This document shows, piece by piece, positions 39,468 through 50,461 of a DNA stretch of 64,000 nt. Position numbers and translations under genes: made by a program. This DNA comes from Cognaticolwellia sediminilitoris (GTDB taxonomy: Bacteria; Pseudomonadota; Gammaproteobacteria; Enterobacterales; Alteromonadaceae), in contig NBOG01000001.1 of NCBI GenBank assembly GCA_002104535.1, positions 280,867 through 344,866 on the forward strand. Direction: 5' to 3'. Under the pieces are notes generated by a model. It was not told the DNA's origin, made no database searches, and saw nothing but the letters and a program-made list of their open reading frames with translations. Numbering within the stretch: position 1 is the first letter of the stretch; the number at the start of each line of letters is the position of its first letter.

Positions 39468-40676
39468 TTATTTTGTAATAGTTATCGCTTCTAAGTCACC
39501 GTTACGTGCTTGACTATAAAGCACATTATTCACTACGGTTGGCGTGGCATGTAAACCACTACTATCCACTTGATGACGAGCAACTATTTCACCTGTTTCT
39601 TGATCTAACCAATGCAAGTAGCCTTCAAAATCACCGACTACAATATAATTACCTTGCGGAACAGGACCTGTCATACCTCGATTAGAAAAAGATAACTGGC
39701 TCCATAATTCTAAGCCATTATTGCGATCAATCGCATAAATATGACCTTTAACATCAGTTAAAAATAAGCTATTACCACTTATCGCAAGCTCACGATAAGA
39801 TGAATATTGACGTTGCCATAATACTCGACCGGAGCGCAATTCAACCGCACTTAAATTACCACGAGAAGATACAGTATAGATGTTCTCACCATAAATTAAT
39901 GGCGTTGAATCAACATCAATAACACGTTCTAACTCTGTAGAACCTGTCGCTTCACCGATATCAACCGTCCAACCTTGACGACCTTGCTCTAGAATGTAAA
40001 CTGATAATGAACCATCCGCTGAACCAACAATAACACCGCCGCCCGCGATTACAGGTGCACTAATACCACGAAGTGAAAGTGGAGGAACATCTTGTTCAAT
40101 TTGCCACTCGTCTTGACCATTTGAAGCATTAAACGCTTTCATAACACCCGAAGCGCTATTGACCACTAACTTGCCAGAATCAAGCGCTGGTGCAGCAATA
40201 ACTTCACCTTTAATTGTTCCTTTCCAAGATAATTTGCCACTTTTAGCATCAAGGGCGATTACATCACCATTTTCACTACCAAAAAAAACTTTATTGATGC
40301 CAGCAACCGGACCGCCGCTAATTAAGGCAGGCTCTTTATCATCAAAAAAGCCTAGTTTATTTTCAATATCACTTAAGTCTGCGTGCCAAACTTGCTTACC
40401 ACTCTTTTCGTCAAATGCAAAGGCTTCACCATCACGACTAGCACTAAAGATTTTTCCATAGCCAGCGACCGGCTGGATGCGAGAGAAATAATCTCCAACG
40501 CCATTTCCAACAGTTGCATCCCATTTAACAACAGGGGTAAAAAGTGCCTTGATTTCGGTTAACTCTGCAACCTTAAGATCTTCATCTTCATCATCTGTCG
40601 ATGAACAGGCAGAGATACCTACTGCTAGAATACAAATAGCGAGCAGTTTTCTGTTAAAGCGTTTACTCATAAGCAT
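39468..40676 (-). CDS. bamB: Outer-membrane assembly lipoprotein BamB
   Basis: Beta-propeller lipoprotein of the BAM complex that inserts outer-membrane proteins. The frame opens at 40691, overlapping the yfgM stop region; ATG 40676 has GTGGA six bases upstream and ATG 40670 is another candidate. With 40676 the signal peptide ends in the lipobox ISAC (Cys24). The mature protein has repeated PQQ-like blades (GKQVWHADL, GKLSWKGTI, GLELWSQL, GEIVARH) making an eight-bladed propeller. Position after yfgM and before der agrees with E. coli. Confidence 0.96.
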   Translation of the reverse strand: MLMSKRFNRKLLAICILAVGISACSSTDDEDEDLKVAELTEIKALFTPVVKWDATVGNGVGDYFSRIQPVAGYGKIFSASRDGEAFAFDEKSGKQVWHADLSDIENKLGFFDDKEPALISGGPVAGINKVFFGSENGDVIALDAKSGKLSWKGTIKGEVIAAPALDSGKLVVNSASGVMKAFNASNGQDEWQIEQDVPPLSLRGISAPVIAGGGVIVGSADGSLSVYILEQGRQGWTVDIGEATGSTELERVIDVDSTPLIYGENIYTVSSRGNLSAVELRSGRVLWQRQYSSYRELAISGNSLFLTDVKGHIYAIDRNNGLELWSQLSFSNRGMTGPVPQGNYIVVGDFEGYLHWLDQETGEIVARHQVDSSGLHATPTVVNNVLYSQARNGDLEAITITK

Positions 40677-40690
40677 GCTTATTCCACTCA

Positions 40691-41332
40691 TTATTTACTT
40701 AAATTAATTGCTTGCGCTAAGTCATCTAACTTCATTTGCAATGCTGGATTCGCACCACCTTCAGTAGCACCATCAATAGCTGCTTGGTAAGCATTACGGG
40801 CTAGCTCATTCTTACCTTGCTTAAAGTAAATATCACCTTTAATTTCTTCTACACTAGCATCAAATGAAGCAGGTAATTTTGCTGCTAAAGTTGTTAGTGC
40901 TTGGTCATACTTTTCCAATTGAAGTTGTACTCGAGCTAAACGAACTGAAGCAATCGCTTTAATACCTTCATCAACTGACTTTTCAATTGCAGTAGTTAAA
41001 TAAGTTTCAGCTTGTACCCAATCTTGCTTCTCTGCTGCAGCTTTAGCTAAGGCTATCGCCGTTAACATAGCGTAACTTGAGTCCGAATTTTCAGCGATAA
41101 AAGCTTTACCTGCTGCCTCAAATGCTTCGCTATCTTCACTCGTAGACTCAACCATGGTTTGGTAAGCTTCAGAGGTATTTAGCTCTTGTTGCAATTTATG
41201 GTCGTTATAATAATTAAGGCCAATAAAACCAGCGAAACCAATCGCTAAACCAGCAATTATCGCATTACCATTAGCACTCCAAAAACTTTTGATTGCTTCG
41301 ACTTGTTGTTCTTCTGTTTGATGTATATCCAA
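40691..41332 (-). CDS. yfgM: Ancillary SecYEG translocon subunit YfgM
   Basis: Inner-membrane protein with a large periplasmic TPR domain that links the Sec translocon to periplasmic chaperones; in E. coli it also affects the Rcs response. 213 residues. N-terminal TEEQQVEAIKSFW, then one membrane segment (about 22-41, NAIIAGLAIGFAGFIGLNYY), then TPR-like repeats (ETYLTTAIEKS; ELARNAYQAAID). It starts 9 bp after hisS. Confidence 0.93.
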   Translation of the reverse strand: MDIHQTEEQQVEAIKSFWSANGNAIIAGLAIGFAGFIGLNYYNDHKLQQELNTSEAYQTMVESTSEDSEAFEAAGKAFIAENSDSSYAMLTAIALAKAAAEKQDWVQAETYLTTAIEKSVDEGIKAIASVRLARVQLQLEKYDQALTTLAAKLPASFDASVEEIKGDIYFKQGKNELARNAYQAAIDGATEGGANPALQMKLDDLAQAINLSK

Positions 41333-41341
41333 AACTAACCC

Positions 41342-42616
41342 TTAAAGTAAATTTGTTAAAAGACTTGGCACTTGATCAAGTGGCAAGCTTTGTTGTTCAT
41401 GTTGTCCACGCAAATATTTTACAGTTACCGTTTGTTGAGCAATTTCATCTTCACCGAGAATCAATGCTATTTGGGCTCCTGATTTGTCCGCGCGCTTCAT
41501 TTGTTTTTTCATATTGCCACCGCCACAGTGACATTGTAAGCGAATGTCGGGCACTTTATCTCGCCATTGCTCTGCTAAGCCGTTGGCCGTTATTTCAACG
41601 TCATCGCCTAACATAATAATGTAGGCATCAACTTGTGCTCTAATATTATTAGCTTTTTCTAAACTGGTTAACATTAATACTAAACGTTCTATGCCTAAAG
41701 CAAAACCAATTCCGGGGGTTGATTTACCGCCGAGTTGCTCGACTAAACCATCGTATCGCCCACCAGCACAAATCGTTCCTTGAGCACCTAAACTTGAGGT
41801 TACCCACTCAAAAACTGTGCGATTATAATAATCTAAACCACGTACTAATCTATCGTTAATTACATATTTGATTCCGGCAGCATCTAAGCGCTGACAAACA
41901 GAAGCAAAATGTGTAGTTGATTCTTCGCCAAAATAGTCAGCTAATTTCGGTGCACCAACCAATGCGGTTTGTACCTCTGGGTTCTTACTATCCAATACGC
42001 GTAACGGATTAGTGTGCATCCGACGTTTACTGTCTTCATCTAAAAGATGTTCTTTTTCAGTAAGAAAAGCCACTAACGCATCGCGATATTGACTTCGCTC
42101 TTCATTAGACCCTAATGAGTTTAGCTCTAGTGTGACAAATTCATTGATGCCAAGTTCCCGCCAAAGTCGAGCAGTTAGCATAATTATTTCAGCATCGATA
42201 TCAGGGGTAGCAATACCAAAAGCTTCTAAACCAAACTGATGAAATTGACGGTAACGCCCTTTTTGTGGACGTTCATGTCGAAACATCGGTCCCATGTACC
42301 ATAAACGCTGTTCTTGGTTGTACAGTAAACCATTCTGATTACCCGCACGAACACAACTTGCTGTTCCTTCTGGTCGCAACGTTAAGCTATCACCATTGCG
42401 ATCGTCAAAGGTATACATTTCTTTTTCGACAATATCGGTAACTTCACCAATAGAGCGTTTAAATAGTGCCGTTGATTCAACAATAGGCATACGTATTTCA
42501 GCAAAACCATAGTTACTGGCGACTCTGCGTAATACAGCTTCAACCATTTGCCATATTCCAGTTTCTGATGGCAAACAGTCGTTCATGCCTCTAACGGCTT
42601 GTATTGCTTTACTCAC
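41342..42616 (-). CDS. hisS: Histidyl-tRNA synthetase
   Basis: Class II synthetase charging tRNA-His. 424 residues. Motif 1 region around [20 protein letters not shown], motif 2 with [13 protein letters not shown] and [19 protein letters not shown], the histidine-binding segment [14 protein letters not shown], motif 3 [11 protein letters not shown] and a C-terminal anticodon-binding domain. Operon position between ispG and yfgM as in E. coli, with 151 bp upstream to ispG in which I see no clear promoter. Confidence 0.98.
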   Translation of the reverse strand: MSKAIQAVRGMNDCLPSETGIWQMVEAVLRRVASNYGFAEIRMPIVESTALFKRSIGEVTDIVEKEMYTFDDRNGDSLTLRPEGTASCVRAGNQNGLLYNQEQRLWYMGPMFRHERPQKGRYRQFHQFGLEAFGIATPDIDAEIIMLTARLWRELGINEFVTLELNSLGSNEERSQYRDALVAFLTEKEHLLDEDSKRRMHTNPLRVLDSKNPEVQTALVGAPKLADYFGEESTTHFASVCQRLDAAGIKYVINDRLVRGLDYYNRTVFEWVTSSLGAQGTICAGGRYDGLVEQLGGKSTPGIGFALGIERLVLMLTSLEKANNIRAQVDAYIIMLGDDVEITANGLAEQWRDKVPDIRLQCHCGGGNMKKQMKRADKSGAQIALILGEDEIAQQTVTVKYLRGQHEQQSLPLDQVPSLLTNLL

Positions 42617-42767
42617 GTATTAATTTCTCACTCGTGTTTATTAATTCAATGCTGTACTCACGGTCTAGTTTAAAAAACTTAAACAATGAAACTTCTTATG
42701 GCGCGCATTATAGGCAGTTTGTTATGAAACGTAAATAACCTCAAACTTCCCAGATTATAAAGGTGAA

Positions 42768-43886
42768 TTACTCAACCTCTTGAATCGCTATTTTGTTACT
42801 TGCATCCATCATCTTAGCTTTAGCTCGAATGCGCTGCTCAAGTTGATCAACAAGGTTATTATTATCAAAGCGTTCTTTCTGACGAATACCATCGAGATAG
42901 AAGCCACTTTTTTTACTGCTTCCTGTTAATCCTAAATCAGAAACTGTCGCTTCTCCTGGGCCATTAACAATACAACCAATAATAGAGACATCCATCGGAG
43001 TCATAATGTCTTCTATTCTTTGCTCCAATGCATTTACAGTTGAAATAACATCAAATTCTTGGCGAGAGCAACTCGGACAAGCAATGAGGTTAATGCCGCG
43101 ACTTCGTAATTTTAATGATTTTAAAATATCAAAGCCGACTTTTATTTCTTCTATCGGATCAGCCGCTAACGAAACGCGTAAGGTGTCTCCGATACCTTCA
43201 GATAACAATAAACCTAAGCCCACTGATGATTTAACTGAGCCTGAGCGTAAACCACCCGCTTCAGTAATGCCTAAATGCAACGGGTTATCGATTTGTTTAG
43301 CTAATAAACGATATGCGCCCACGGCTAAAAAAACGTCAGAGGCTTTTACACTGACTTTAAATTCATGAAAGTTTAAGCGGTCGAGAATATCAACGTGGCG
43401 CATCGCAGATTCTAACAAGGCTTCAGGCGTTGGTTCTGAGTACTTCTCTTGAATGTCTTTTTCTAACGAACCACCGTTAACACCAATTCTGATAGGAATA
43501 TTATTATCACGAGCACACTCAACAACTGATCTTACGCGGTCTTCGCGGCCGATATTGCCAGGATTAATGCGCAAGCAATCAACGCCATACTCCGCTACTT
43601 TTAAGGCAATACGATAGTCAAAGTGAATATCTGCAACTAACGGCACCGTGGTTTGACGTTTAATTTCACGAAATGCTTCTGCAGCATCCATAGTCGGAAC
43701 ACTGACACGAACGATATCAGCACCAACAGCTTCTAGCGCTTTAATTTGTGCAACAGTCGCGGCTACATCCGTAGTTAATGTATTCGTCATTGATTGTACT
43801 GTGATTGGCGCATCGCCTCCGACAGGTACATTACCAACCATGATTTGACGGGATTTTCGACGTATAATTGGAGATTCTTTAAACAT
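42768..43886 (-). CDS. ispG: 4-hydroxy-3-methylbut-2-en-1-yl diphosphate synthase
   Basis: Iron-sulfur enzyme of the MEP isoprenoid pathway. 372 residues. TIM-barrel N-terminal part begins [20 protein letters not shown]; the cluster ligands are two cysteines in [11 protein letters not shown] and one in [11 protein letters not shown], with a glutamate in that last segment. Located between rodZ and hisS, the enterobacterial order. Confidence 0.98.
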   Translation of the reverse strand: MFKESPIIRRKSRQIMVGNVPVGGDAPITVQSMTNTLTTDVAATVAQIKALEAVGADIVRVSVPTMDAAEAFREIKRQTTVPLVADIHFDYRIALKVAEYGVDCLRINPGNIGREDRVRSVVECARDNNIPIRIGVNGGSLEKDIQEKYSEPTPEALLESAMRHVDILDRLNFHEFKVSVKASDVFLAVGAYRLLAKQIDNPLHLGITEAGGLRSGSVKSSVGLGLLLSEGIGDTLRVSLAADPIEEIKVGFDILKSLKLRSRGINLIACPSCSRQEFDVISTVNALEQRIEDIMTPMDVSIIGCIVNGPGEATVSDLGLTGSSKKSGFYLDGIRQKERFDNNNLVDQLEQRIRAKAKMMDASNKIAIQEVE

Positions 43887-43936
43887 AATAAAAATTCAAT
43901 CTTGATTGTTACGTTAATTAAATAAATTTTACCGTA

Positions 43937-44917
43937 TTAGGGCACGAGAGGTAATGAAAACTTAGCAATATTTCCAGCATTAAACACACTCATATCAACT
44001 GGAACATCATTGTAATTAATTTGTACTAACTCGGGACGCCCTAAAGTAATTGAAAAAGGTTCTTGGCCAGAAATACGCATAATATAACCGGACTTTTTTA
44101 CTCCCCACGCAATTCTTTCGCCAGTAGCATCAGATATATTTACCCAGCAATCACCAGAGAATGTAAATACAACATCAGCGATTGCCTCGTTCTTTAACGT
44201 TAATGCATCACTTACGTTAGTTTCATTCAGTGAATTATCGGCAATTTCATCATTACTTTTTAACAAGTTACTATTAGTATCGTTAAATGTTTCGGTTACA
44301 CTTTTTGGAACCAAACTTGCGCCGTTCACATTCGCCTGGCCTAACTCACCTACTCGATTGCTTATTAATTCAGGGGTCACATTGTTATTAACATCATTTT
44401 GAACAGACGTTTTATCCGCGCCTTGTTGTAGATCATTAGTTACTATCACAACATTGGCCGCATCAGTTTCCATCACAATGGGCTCAGGTTGAACTGAAGG
44501 TCTTTGTAACCACCAAACTACCGTCGCAGTAAATAAAACCGCAAGAATCAGGTAAGTGATCCACATTAACATCTTATGTTCAGCTTGTTTCTCTGTGCCC
44601 TTCGAAAAACTTTGCATTTCTGCATACTGACGTTGAGCTACACCCAATTGAGCATAACTATTTAACACATCTTCTTGCGAAATATTCACTAAATAAGCGT
44701 AGTTTTTTAAATAGCCGCGGTTGAATGCTTCAGGTAAAGTCAGATCAAATTGTTCTCGTTCAATTTCTTGAACCAAGGTTTTTCTAAGGTTAAGTTTATC
44801 GGCAACTTGTTGCTGACTTAAACCTCGCAATTCTCGAGCTTCTTTGAGCATTCGCCCCGGCCCAACTACTTCAATGTCATCAGAAATCTCGGTCAAATGA
44901 TCATTTACATTATTCAA
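43937..44917 (-). CDS. rodZ: Cytoskeletal protein RodZ
   Basis: Membrane protein that anchors MreB and maintains rod shape. 326 residues. The cytoplasmic helix-turn-helix (about 20-90, GRMLKEARELRGLSQQQVAD) is followed by a transmembrane segment at 117-138, a low-complexity Asn/Ser/Thr/Val periplasmic linker, and a C-terminal beta domain (about 240-326, VFTFSGDCWVNISDATGERI). It follows the pilW gene by 32 bp. Confidence 0.96.
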   Translation of the reverse strand: MNNVNDHLTEISDDIEVVGPGRMLKEARELRGLSQQQVADKLNLRKTLVQEIEREQFDLTLPEAFNRGYLKNYAYLVNISQEDVLNSYAQLGVAQRQYAEMQSFSKGTEKQAEHKMLMWITYLILAVLFTATVVWWLQRPSVQPEPIVMETDAANVVIVTNDLQQGADKTSVQNDVNNNVTPELISNRVGELGQANVNGASLVPKSVTETFNDTNSNLLKSNDEIADNSLNETNVSDALTLKNEAIADVVFTFSGDCWVNISDATGERIAWGVKKSGYIMRISGQEPFSITLGRPELVQINYNDVPVDMSVFNAGNIAKFSLPLVP

Positions 44918-44949
44918 TATTTTGTCTCTTGCTTCATCAAGCTTTACTC

Positions 44950-46266
44950 TTAGCGGTTAGCTGCTGATTTGGGATCAGCGAGATAAAGTACATCACCTAT
45001 TTTTAAAATATAAGGACGGCGCAATTTATTCCAACGCTGCAAACTTTTCATCACAATATTGTATTGTTTTGAGATGGCAAACAAACTATCGCCTTTTTTA
45101 ACTACGTGAATAGGCAGTGAAACCATTGGCTTATCATCTTCAACAGGCTCGTCAATTTTAGCTTCTGGGGTTTCTAGTGCTTTTTCTACTTGCACAAGGC
45201 CACTGTCTTTAGCATTAGCTTCATTTTGTTTAACTGTAGTTTTAACTTCACTAGTTTCATTCGCGTTAAATGATTTCGCTTTTAATTCGGCCTCTTCAAC
45301 TTTTGTAGGCATAACTGAATTAGCCATAATAGGCTTTAATCCATCTCTACTTAAACCTGTTTTTTCTTCATTTACTGATGTTTTAGGCGATAAAACCACA
45401 ACACGCTTTTTGTTACTATTGGTATGCTCTCCACGTTGTAACGCACGATATTCTTCTGCTAGTTTGTCCGCATCAATCACAGAAAGTTCATTTAAAATAT
45501 ATTGTTTAGATTCAAATGAGTGTGGAAACATCTTCACCAACATATTGGCGTAGTTTTTTGATATACGTTTATTGCCTTGCTTTTCAAAAATTTTGAATGC
45601 TAAAGCGAGAGCATCTGGATTAAACCTACGAGTAGATTTTTCAAAGCGATGCAAGTAAGTTTGCGCTGACTTATATTCACTTTTAGCATATTGTAAACGC
45701 ATCATTTGTAGCAATGAACTTGCTCTATTTGGACTATGAGCGATAGCTTTTTCAAGATATATTTCAGCTTTCTCAAATTGCTGGGCTTTTAATTGACATA
45801 GCGCTAAGTTTTCATAACTTTGTGCCACTAAAATATAACTAGGGATAGCGATTGCTTTTAGCATTTGCTTTTCAGCAGCGGCATATTTTTCATGTCGACA
45901 TAAAAACACGCCATAATTATTTAAGGTATCGGCATCTTGTCCGTCAAGACTTAGTGCTTGCTCATAAGCTTGTGTCGCCAAGTCAGGTTCACCTACCGTG
46001 TCATAATAATGAGCAAATGCAGTGTAAACTTGTACTAAATTAGGTGCAAAACGTTTCGCTTTTTCTAAATTTAATTTGGCTTGTTGGGTATTCCCCATTT
46101 TCAAATAGCCTAATCCGAGCGAGATCCTCGTCATGGCTATTTCATTTTTACTCGATTCATTTTCAATTAATGGCGTTGCTTTATCATTGCCATAGTTTTG
46201 TGTCACACATGCAGTTAATGTACTTGTTGTTAGTAACGCGATAATAAACGGTAATAATTTTGTCAT
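44950..46266 (-). CDS. pilW: Type IV pilus biogenesis lipoprotein PilW/PilF with C-terminal LysM domain
   Basis: Outer-membrane lipoprotein that helps assemble the PilQ secretin. Lipobox LTAC with Cys20. About 40-250 is TPR (NEIAMTRISLGLGYLKMGN; GNTQQAKLNLEKAKRFAP; NNYGVFLCRHEKYAAAEKQM), the usual extent of PilW/PilF. Residues about 250-380 form a low-complexity Lys/Glu/Thr/Val linker, and 386-430 form a LysM domain (HVVKKGDSLFAISKQYNI ... GDVLYLADP). The protein is therefore about 180 residues longer than classical PilF and could bind peptidoglycan. Its place between rlmN and rodZ supports the name. Confidence 0.92.
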   Translation of the reverse strand: MTKLLPFIIALLTTSTLTACVTQNYGNDKATPLIENESSKNEIAMTRISLGLGYLKMGNTQQAKLNLEKAKRFAPNLVQVYTAFAHYYDTVGEPDLATQAYEQALSLDGQDADTLNNYGVFLCRHEKYAAAEKQMLKAIAIPSYILVAQSYENLALCQLKAQQFEKAEIYLEKAIAHSPNRASSLLQMMRLQYAKSEYKSAQTYLHRFEKSTRRFNPDALALAFKIFEKQGNKRISKNYANMLVKMFPHSFESKQYILNELSVIDADKLAEEYRALQRGEHTNSNKKRVVVLSPKTSVNEEKTGLSRDGLKPIMANSVMPTKVEEAELKAKSFNANETSEVKTTVKQNEANAKDSGLVQVEKALETPEAKIDEPVEDDKPMVSLPIHVVKKGDSLFAISKQYNIVMKSLQRWNKLRRPYILKIGDVLYLADPKSAANR

Positions 46267-46307
46267 AATAAAAGAGCAGTCACTTAGTCAGTCAGAATTA
46301 AAGGCAA

Positions 46308-47453
46308 TTACACCATTTTTACTGAAATTAACTCAGCTTTCACCTCTTTTTTTCCAGAGCGTTTAGTTCTATCCAAAACTTCACCGGCCAATTGCCCACA
46401 TGCAGCATCAATATCATCACCACGTGTACGACGTGTGATCACAGTTAAACCATAGCTTTGCAGCACTTTATCAAAACGATCTATTCGCGAATTACTTGAG
46501 CGTTTATAAGGTGAACCTGGGTAAGGATTAAATGGAATTAGATTAATTTTACTCGGCAAACCTTTCAAAGCGTGCGCTAATTCATGCGCTTGCTCAGTAC
46601 TATCATTAACATGATCAAGCATGACATATTCAATTGTCGCCTGTTTATTAGCTTTTGAACCATCAATATAACGTCCTGCGGCGGCTAAAAACTCTTCTAG
46701 TGGGTACTTTTTATTTATCGGGACGAGTTCATCACGTAATAAGTTATTCGGTGCATGAATAGAGATCGCCAACGCGCAATCAATTTTCTCTTTTAACATA
46801 TCTAAAGCCGGTACCACGCCAGAAGTACTAACTGTGACACGACGTTTAGATAACCCATAACCTAAGTCATTTAACATAGTGTCTAAGGCTGGAATTAAGT
46901 TTTTCATGTTAAGTAGTGGCTCGCCCATGCCCATCATGACAATGTTCGTTATTGGTCGAGTGCCTGCAATACGAGTTGCACCGATATCATTGGCTACTCG
47001 CCATACTTGTCCAATAATTTCAGCCATTGAAAGGTTGCGATTGAAGCCTTGCTGAGCGGTTGAACAAAAAGTACATTCGAGCGCACAACCTACTTGCGAT
47101 GAAACACAAAGTGTTGCACGACCATTTTCAGGTATCCAAACGGTTTCAATTTCCTGACCGCCTTCTAAACTCAATGCATATTTAATAGTGCCATCGCTTG
47201 ATACTTGCTTCTCAGAGATTTCTGGAGCTTTAATTTCCGTATCACGTTGCAACTTTTCACGTAATTTTTTATTTAGGTTAGTCATTAACTCAAAGTCATC
47301 ATAACCAAAATGATATATCCACTTCATAATTTGGTCAGCACGAAACGGCTTTTCGCCAATAGAAGCAAAATATTCTCGCATGCCTTGGTGATCAAGGTTA
47401 AGTAAGTTAATTTTTTTCTTCACTGGGGTTACTACTTCGGTTACATCACTCAT
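46308..47453 (-). CDS. rlmN: Dual-specificity RNA methyltransferase RlmN
   Basis: Radical-SAM enzyme that makes m2A2503 in 23S rRNA and m2A37 in some tRNAs. 381 residues. The cluster cysteines are C-x3-C-x2-C in [15 protein letters not shown]; the methyl-carrying cysteine is in [13 protein letters not shown]. Also visible are [16 protein letters not shown] and [12 protein letters not shown]. First gene of the rlmN-pilW-rodZ-ispG-hisS-yfgM-bamB-der run, downstream of ndk. Confidence 0.97.
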   Translation of the reverse strand: MSDVTEVVTPVKKKINLLNLDHQGMREYFASIGEKPFRADQIMKWIYHFGYDDFELMTNLNKKLREKLQRDTEIKAPEISEKQVSSDGTIKYALSLEGGQEIETVWIPENGRATLCVSSQVGCALECTFCSTAQQGFNRNLSMAEIIGQVWRVANDIGATRIAGTRPITNIVMMGMGEPLLNMKNLIPALDTMLNDLGYGLSKRRVTVSTSGVVPALDMLKEKIDCALAISIHAPNNLLRDELVPINKKYPLEEFLAAAGRYIDGSKANKQATIEYVMLDHVNDSTEQAHELAHALKGLPSKINLIPFNPYPGSPYKRSSNSRIDRFDKVLQSYGLTVITRRTRGDDIDAACGQLAGEVLDRTKRSGKKEVKAELISVKMV

Positions 47454-47604
47454 GATAAAAGCTTCTCAAAACTACAAAAATTACAGAACAAATTGTACGC
47501 TTTTTAATCAAAACAAACAATTTAGTGAATCTATACTAAACAAAAATCAATGTTCTCAATAGCATGTGCATTTGTAAAAACATTCGTTTTTGTCTTGCTT
47601 TAAA

Positions 47605-47644
47605 ATAGACAAAAGGATTTTACCGATTAAACAGTAAAATCCTT
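47605..47644 (-). terminator. Terminator after ndk
   Basis: On the minus strand AAGGATTTTAC (complement of 47634-47644) pairs with GTAAAATCCTT (complement of 47613-47623), 10-base loop, followed by TTGTCTATTTT. It lies about 65 bp after the ndk stop and separates ndk from rlmN. Confidence 0.8.
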
Positions 47645-47710
47645 CAAATTAATTTTTAAACGCTATTTGGCAAACAAATAAAATGTCAGCCTACTAAGCA
47701 AAATTTAAAA

Positions 47711-48142
47711 TTAACGAGTACGTGGGCAAATTTCTTCGTCAGAGAAGAAGTAAGCAATTTCACGAGCTGCTGATTCTAAAGCATCAGAACCGTGAGCTGC
47801 GTTTTCGTCAATGCTATCAGCAAGATCAGCACGGATAGTACCAGCAAGTGCTTCAGCAGGGTTAGTAGCACCCATGATTTCACGGTTTTTAAGAACAGCG
47901 TTTTCGCCTTCTAAAACTTGAACCATTACTGGACCAGAAGTCATGAATTCAACTAAAGCACCAAAGAAAGGACGTTCGCTGTGCTCAGCGTAAAAACCTT
48001 CTGCTTTCTCTTTTGATAAATGTACCATCTTAGAAGCAACGATTTTTAAACCAGCTGTTTCAAAACGGTTGTAGATTTGACCAATTAAGTTTTTAGCAAC
48101 TGCGTCTGGTTTTACGATAGAAAAAGTACGTTCGATAGCCAT
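47711..48142 (-). CDS. ndk: Nucleoside diphosphate kinase
   Basis: Exchanges the terminal phosphate between nucleoside triphosphates and diphosphates. 143 residues, the standard length. The phosphohistidine is His117 in [20 protein letters not shown] and [11 protein letters not shown] are the other family signatures. Between maeA and rlmN, with its own terminator, as in other gammaproteobacteria where ndk precedes rlmN. Confidence 0.98.
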   Translation of the reverse strand: MAIERTFSIVKPDAVAKNLIGQIYNRFETAGLKIVASKMVHLSKEKAEGFYAEHSERPFFGALVEFMTSGPVMVQVLEGENAVLKNREIMGATNPAEALAGTIRADLADSIDENAAHGSDALESAAREIAYFFSDEEICPRTR

Positions 48143-48295
48143 GATAGCCCTCTCAATAAAATTAGAATTAAAATACGGTATAAATTTTGGCGCGATTATA
48201 GACGAATTAAATGCAAATGCCTAGGCTTATCAACTTTACGATTTTAACGGGTGGTATTCTGAAAACATGATCAATGACGAGGGAGTGAAGTGCTT

Positions 48296-48333
48296 AATAG
48301 TGAAAAGGCTATTCAAAACAATGAATAGCCTTT
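48296..48333 (-). terminator. Terminator after maeA
   Basis: AAAGGCTATTC / GAATAGCCTTT form a perfect 11-bp stem (48304-48314 with 48323-48333). On the minus strand TTTTCACTATT follows. It lies 10 bp after the maeA stop. Confidence 0.85.
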
Positions 48334-48342
48334 GATGATTAA

Positions 48343-50037
48343 TTAAATACTAATTCGGCGATACTGCCGATACTGCGGCGTCCAAAAGTTACTGTCGATT
48401 TTTTCAACCAGTTGTTCATCAGATAAAGGTAAAGCTAATCCTTGCTCGTAAGCCACTTTTGCAACTGCAAAGGCAATTTTTTTACTTAAATCTGCAATCT
48501 CAACTAAGGCTGGCAATAATTCACCTTCACCGGTATTCGCTAAAGGTGATGCTTGAGCAAGCATTTCACTAGCAGCCATTAACATTTCATCGGTAATACG
48601 GTTTATGTTGGCTGAAACCACACCTAAACCAATACCAGGGAAAACATAACTGTTATTACACTGGGCAATTGGGAAAATTTTACCTTTATGTTCAACAGGT
48701 TTAAATGGACTACCGGTGGCAATAATAACTTCACCGTCAGTCCAGTTGATCACTTGCTCAGGGGTTGCTTCTACCTGGCGACTTGGATTACTTAACGGAA
48801 ATATGATTGGCATATCACAATGCGCTTTCATTGCCTTAATTACGCCTTCAGTAAACAAACCAGGTACACCTGAAACACCAATTAAAATCGTGGGTTTAGC
48901 TTCATTCATTACCTCTAATAACGAAGCGTATTCGCCAGTAATATTCCAAGTAGTTAGCGACGAGTTTTGCTGGACTAGTTTCTCTTGAAAGTCACGTAAA
49001 CCTGCCATGCCTTGGGTTAATAAGCCAAAACGGTCAACCATAAACACTTGACTGCGGGCTTGTTGTTCAGAAATTCCTTCACTGACCATTTGAGAAATAA
49101 TTTGCTCTGCAATGCCACAACCAGCAGAGCCCGCACCAACAAATGCGACACGTTGATCAGATAATTGAACTTTTTTAGTACGACAGGCGGCGAGTAATGT
49201 GCCAACGGTAACTGATGCGGTACCTTGAATATCATCGTTAAAACAACAAATTTCATCACGATAGCGAGTTAACAACGGCGTTGCGTTGGGTTGGGCAAAA
49301 TCTTCAAATTGCAATAAAACATGTGGCCAACGGCGTTTAACCGCGCTGATAAACATGTCTAAAAATTCATCATACTTATCTTGTTCAATACGAGGATGGC
49401 GCCAGCCCATATACATAGGATCATTGAGAAGTTTTTCATTATTGGTACCAACATCTAGCATTACCGGTAAGGTATAAGCAGGGCTAATACCACCACATGC
49501 GGTATAAAGTGACAGCTTACCAATTGGGATACCCATGCCGCCAATACCTTGATCACCTAAACCAAGAATTCGCTCACCGTCAGTAACCACAATAACTTTT
49601 ACTTTGTTTTTTGTTGCATTACGTAAAATATCATCAAGTTGATGACGTTGATCATAAGAAACAAATAAACCACGAGAGCTACGATAAATATCGGAAAACT
49701 GCTCACAAGCATCACCCACAGTTGGGGTATAAATAATCGGCATCATTTCAGCTAGGTGGGCTTGCACTAACTTAAAAAACAATGTTTCATTATTGTCATG
49801 AATAGCACGAAGATATATATGCTTATTCAAATTAGTATCAAAGCTACGATATTGCATATACGCACGTTCGACTTGTTCATCAATTGTTTCAAAACGGGGG
49901 GGTAATAAACCAGTTAAATTAAAATGTGAACGCTCTTCTTCGCTAAAAGCGCTACCTTTATTAAGTAATGGCGTTTCGAGCAAACTTGGGCCCGCGTATG
50001 GTATGTATAATGGACGTTGATTATTTTCAGAAGTCAT
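48343..50037 (-). CDS. maeA: NAD-dependent malic enzyme (oxaloacetate-decarboxylating)
   Basis: Converts malate to pyruvate, CO2 and NADH. 564 residues, the length of E. coli MaeA (SfcA), which it resembles from end to end ([20 protein letters not shown] at the start, [14 protein letters not shown] at the end). Catalytic and metal residues lie in [32 protein letters not shown] and [13 protein letters not shown]; the NAD site has [15 protein letters not shown]. It stands between iscX and ndk as a single gene with its own terminator. Confidence 0.98.
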   Translation of the reverse strand: MTSENNQRPLYIPYAGPSLLETPLLNKGSAFSEEERSHFNLTGLLPPRFETIDEQVERAYMQYRSFDTNLNKHIYLRAIHDNNETLFFKLVQAHLAEMMPIIYTPTVGDACEQFSDIYRSSRGLFVSYDQRHQLDDILRNATKNKVKVIVVTDGERILGLGDQGIGGMGIPIGKLSLYTACGGISPAYTLPVMLDVGTNNEKLLNDPMYMGWRHPRIEQDKYDEFLDMFISAVKRRWPHVLLQFEDFAQPNATPLLTRYRDEICCFNDDIQGTASVTVGTLLAACRTKKVQLSDQRVAFVGAGSAGCGIAEQIISQMVSEGISEQQARSQVFMVDRFGLLTQGMAGLRDFQEKLVQQNSSLTTWNITGEYASLLEVMNEAKPTILIGVSGVPGLFTEGVIKAMKAHCDMPIIFPLSNPSRQVEATPEQVINWTDGEVIIATGSPFKPVEHKGKIFPIAQCNNSYVFPGIGLGVVSANINRITDEMLMAASEMLAQASPLANTGEGELLPALVEIADLSKKIAFAVAKVAYEQGLALPLSDEQLVEKIDSNFWTPQYRQYRRISI

Positions 50038-50195
50038 ATTGGAAATAGGTGCTTTATATTTGAAGTGAATGACGAAAATTCATCACAAGAATAATGGTGT
50101 TCGCATTATAACCAAATATAAGCACTTGAAAAGTGATAAACGCGAATCAACCTGCTTTAATTTCCATATCATTTAAGTAGAGGCTATAACTTACC

Positions 50196-50396
50196 TCAGT
50201 CGGCTTCAGAAATCCAAGCCAATTGAATGGCTTCAAGAACTCGCTCACCACAATGTTTAGGATCATCATCAAAATTCTCTAATGCTAGTACCCACTTCAT
50301 TAGCTCGGGAAAATGCAGTTTCATTGGGTCGACATCGGGGTGTTCTTCCATTAAATCGAGCGCTATATCAAGTGAATCAGTCCAACGATAACTCAT
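50196..50396 (-). CDS. iscX: IscX, regulator of Fe-S cluster assembly
   Basis: Small acidic protein that binds IscS and modulates Fe-S assembly. 66 residues. It matches E. coli IscX in the N-terminal WTDS and in the segment FDDDPKHCGERVLEAIQLAW near the C-terminus. In most gammaproteobacteria iscX ends the iscRSUA-hscBA-fdx operon; no isc gene is seen on either side here. Its upstream neighbour on the same strand is a probable small membrane peptide; maeA follows after 158 bp. Confidence 0.92.
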   Translation of the reverse strand: MSYRWTDSLDIALDLMEEHPDVDPMKLHFPELMKWVLALENFDDDPKHCGERVLEAIQLAWISEAD

Positions 50397-50461
50397 AATG
50401 TATCCTCTATTATATTGTTAAATTAATTAGTCTTTTCGAGTGAATGCTTCAGTGTTTGAGG

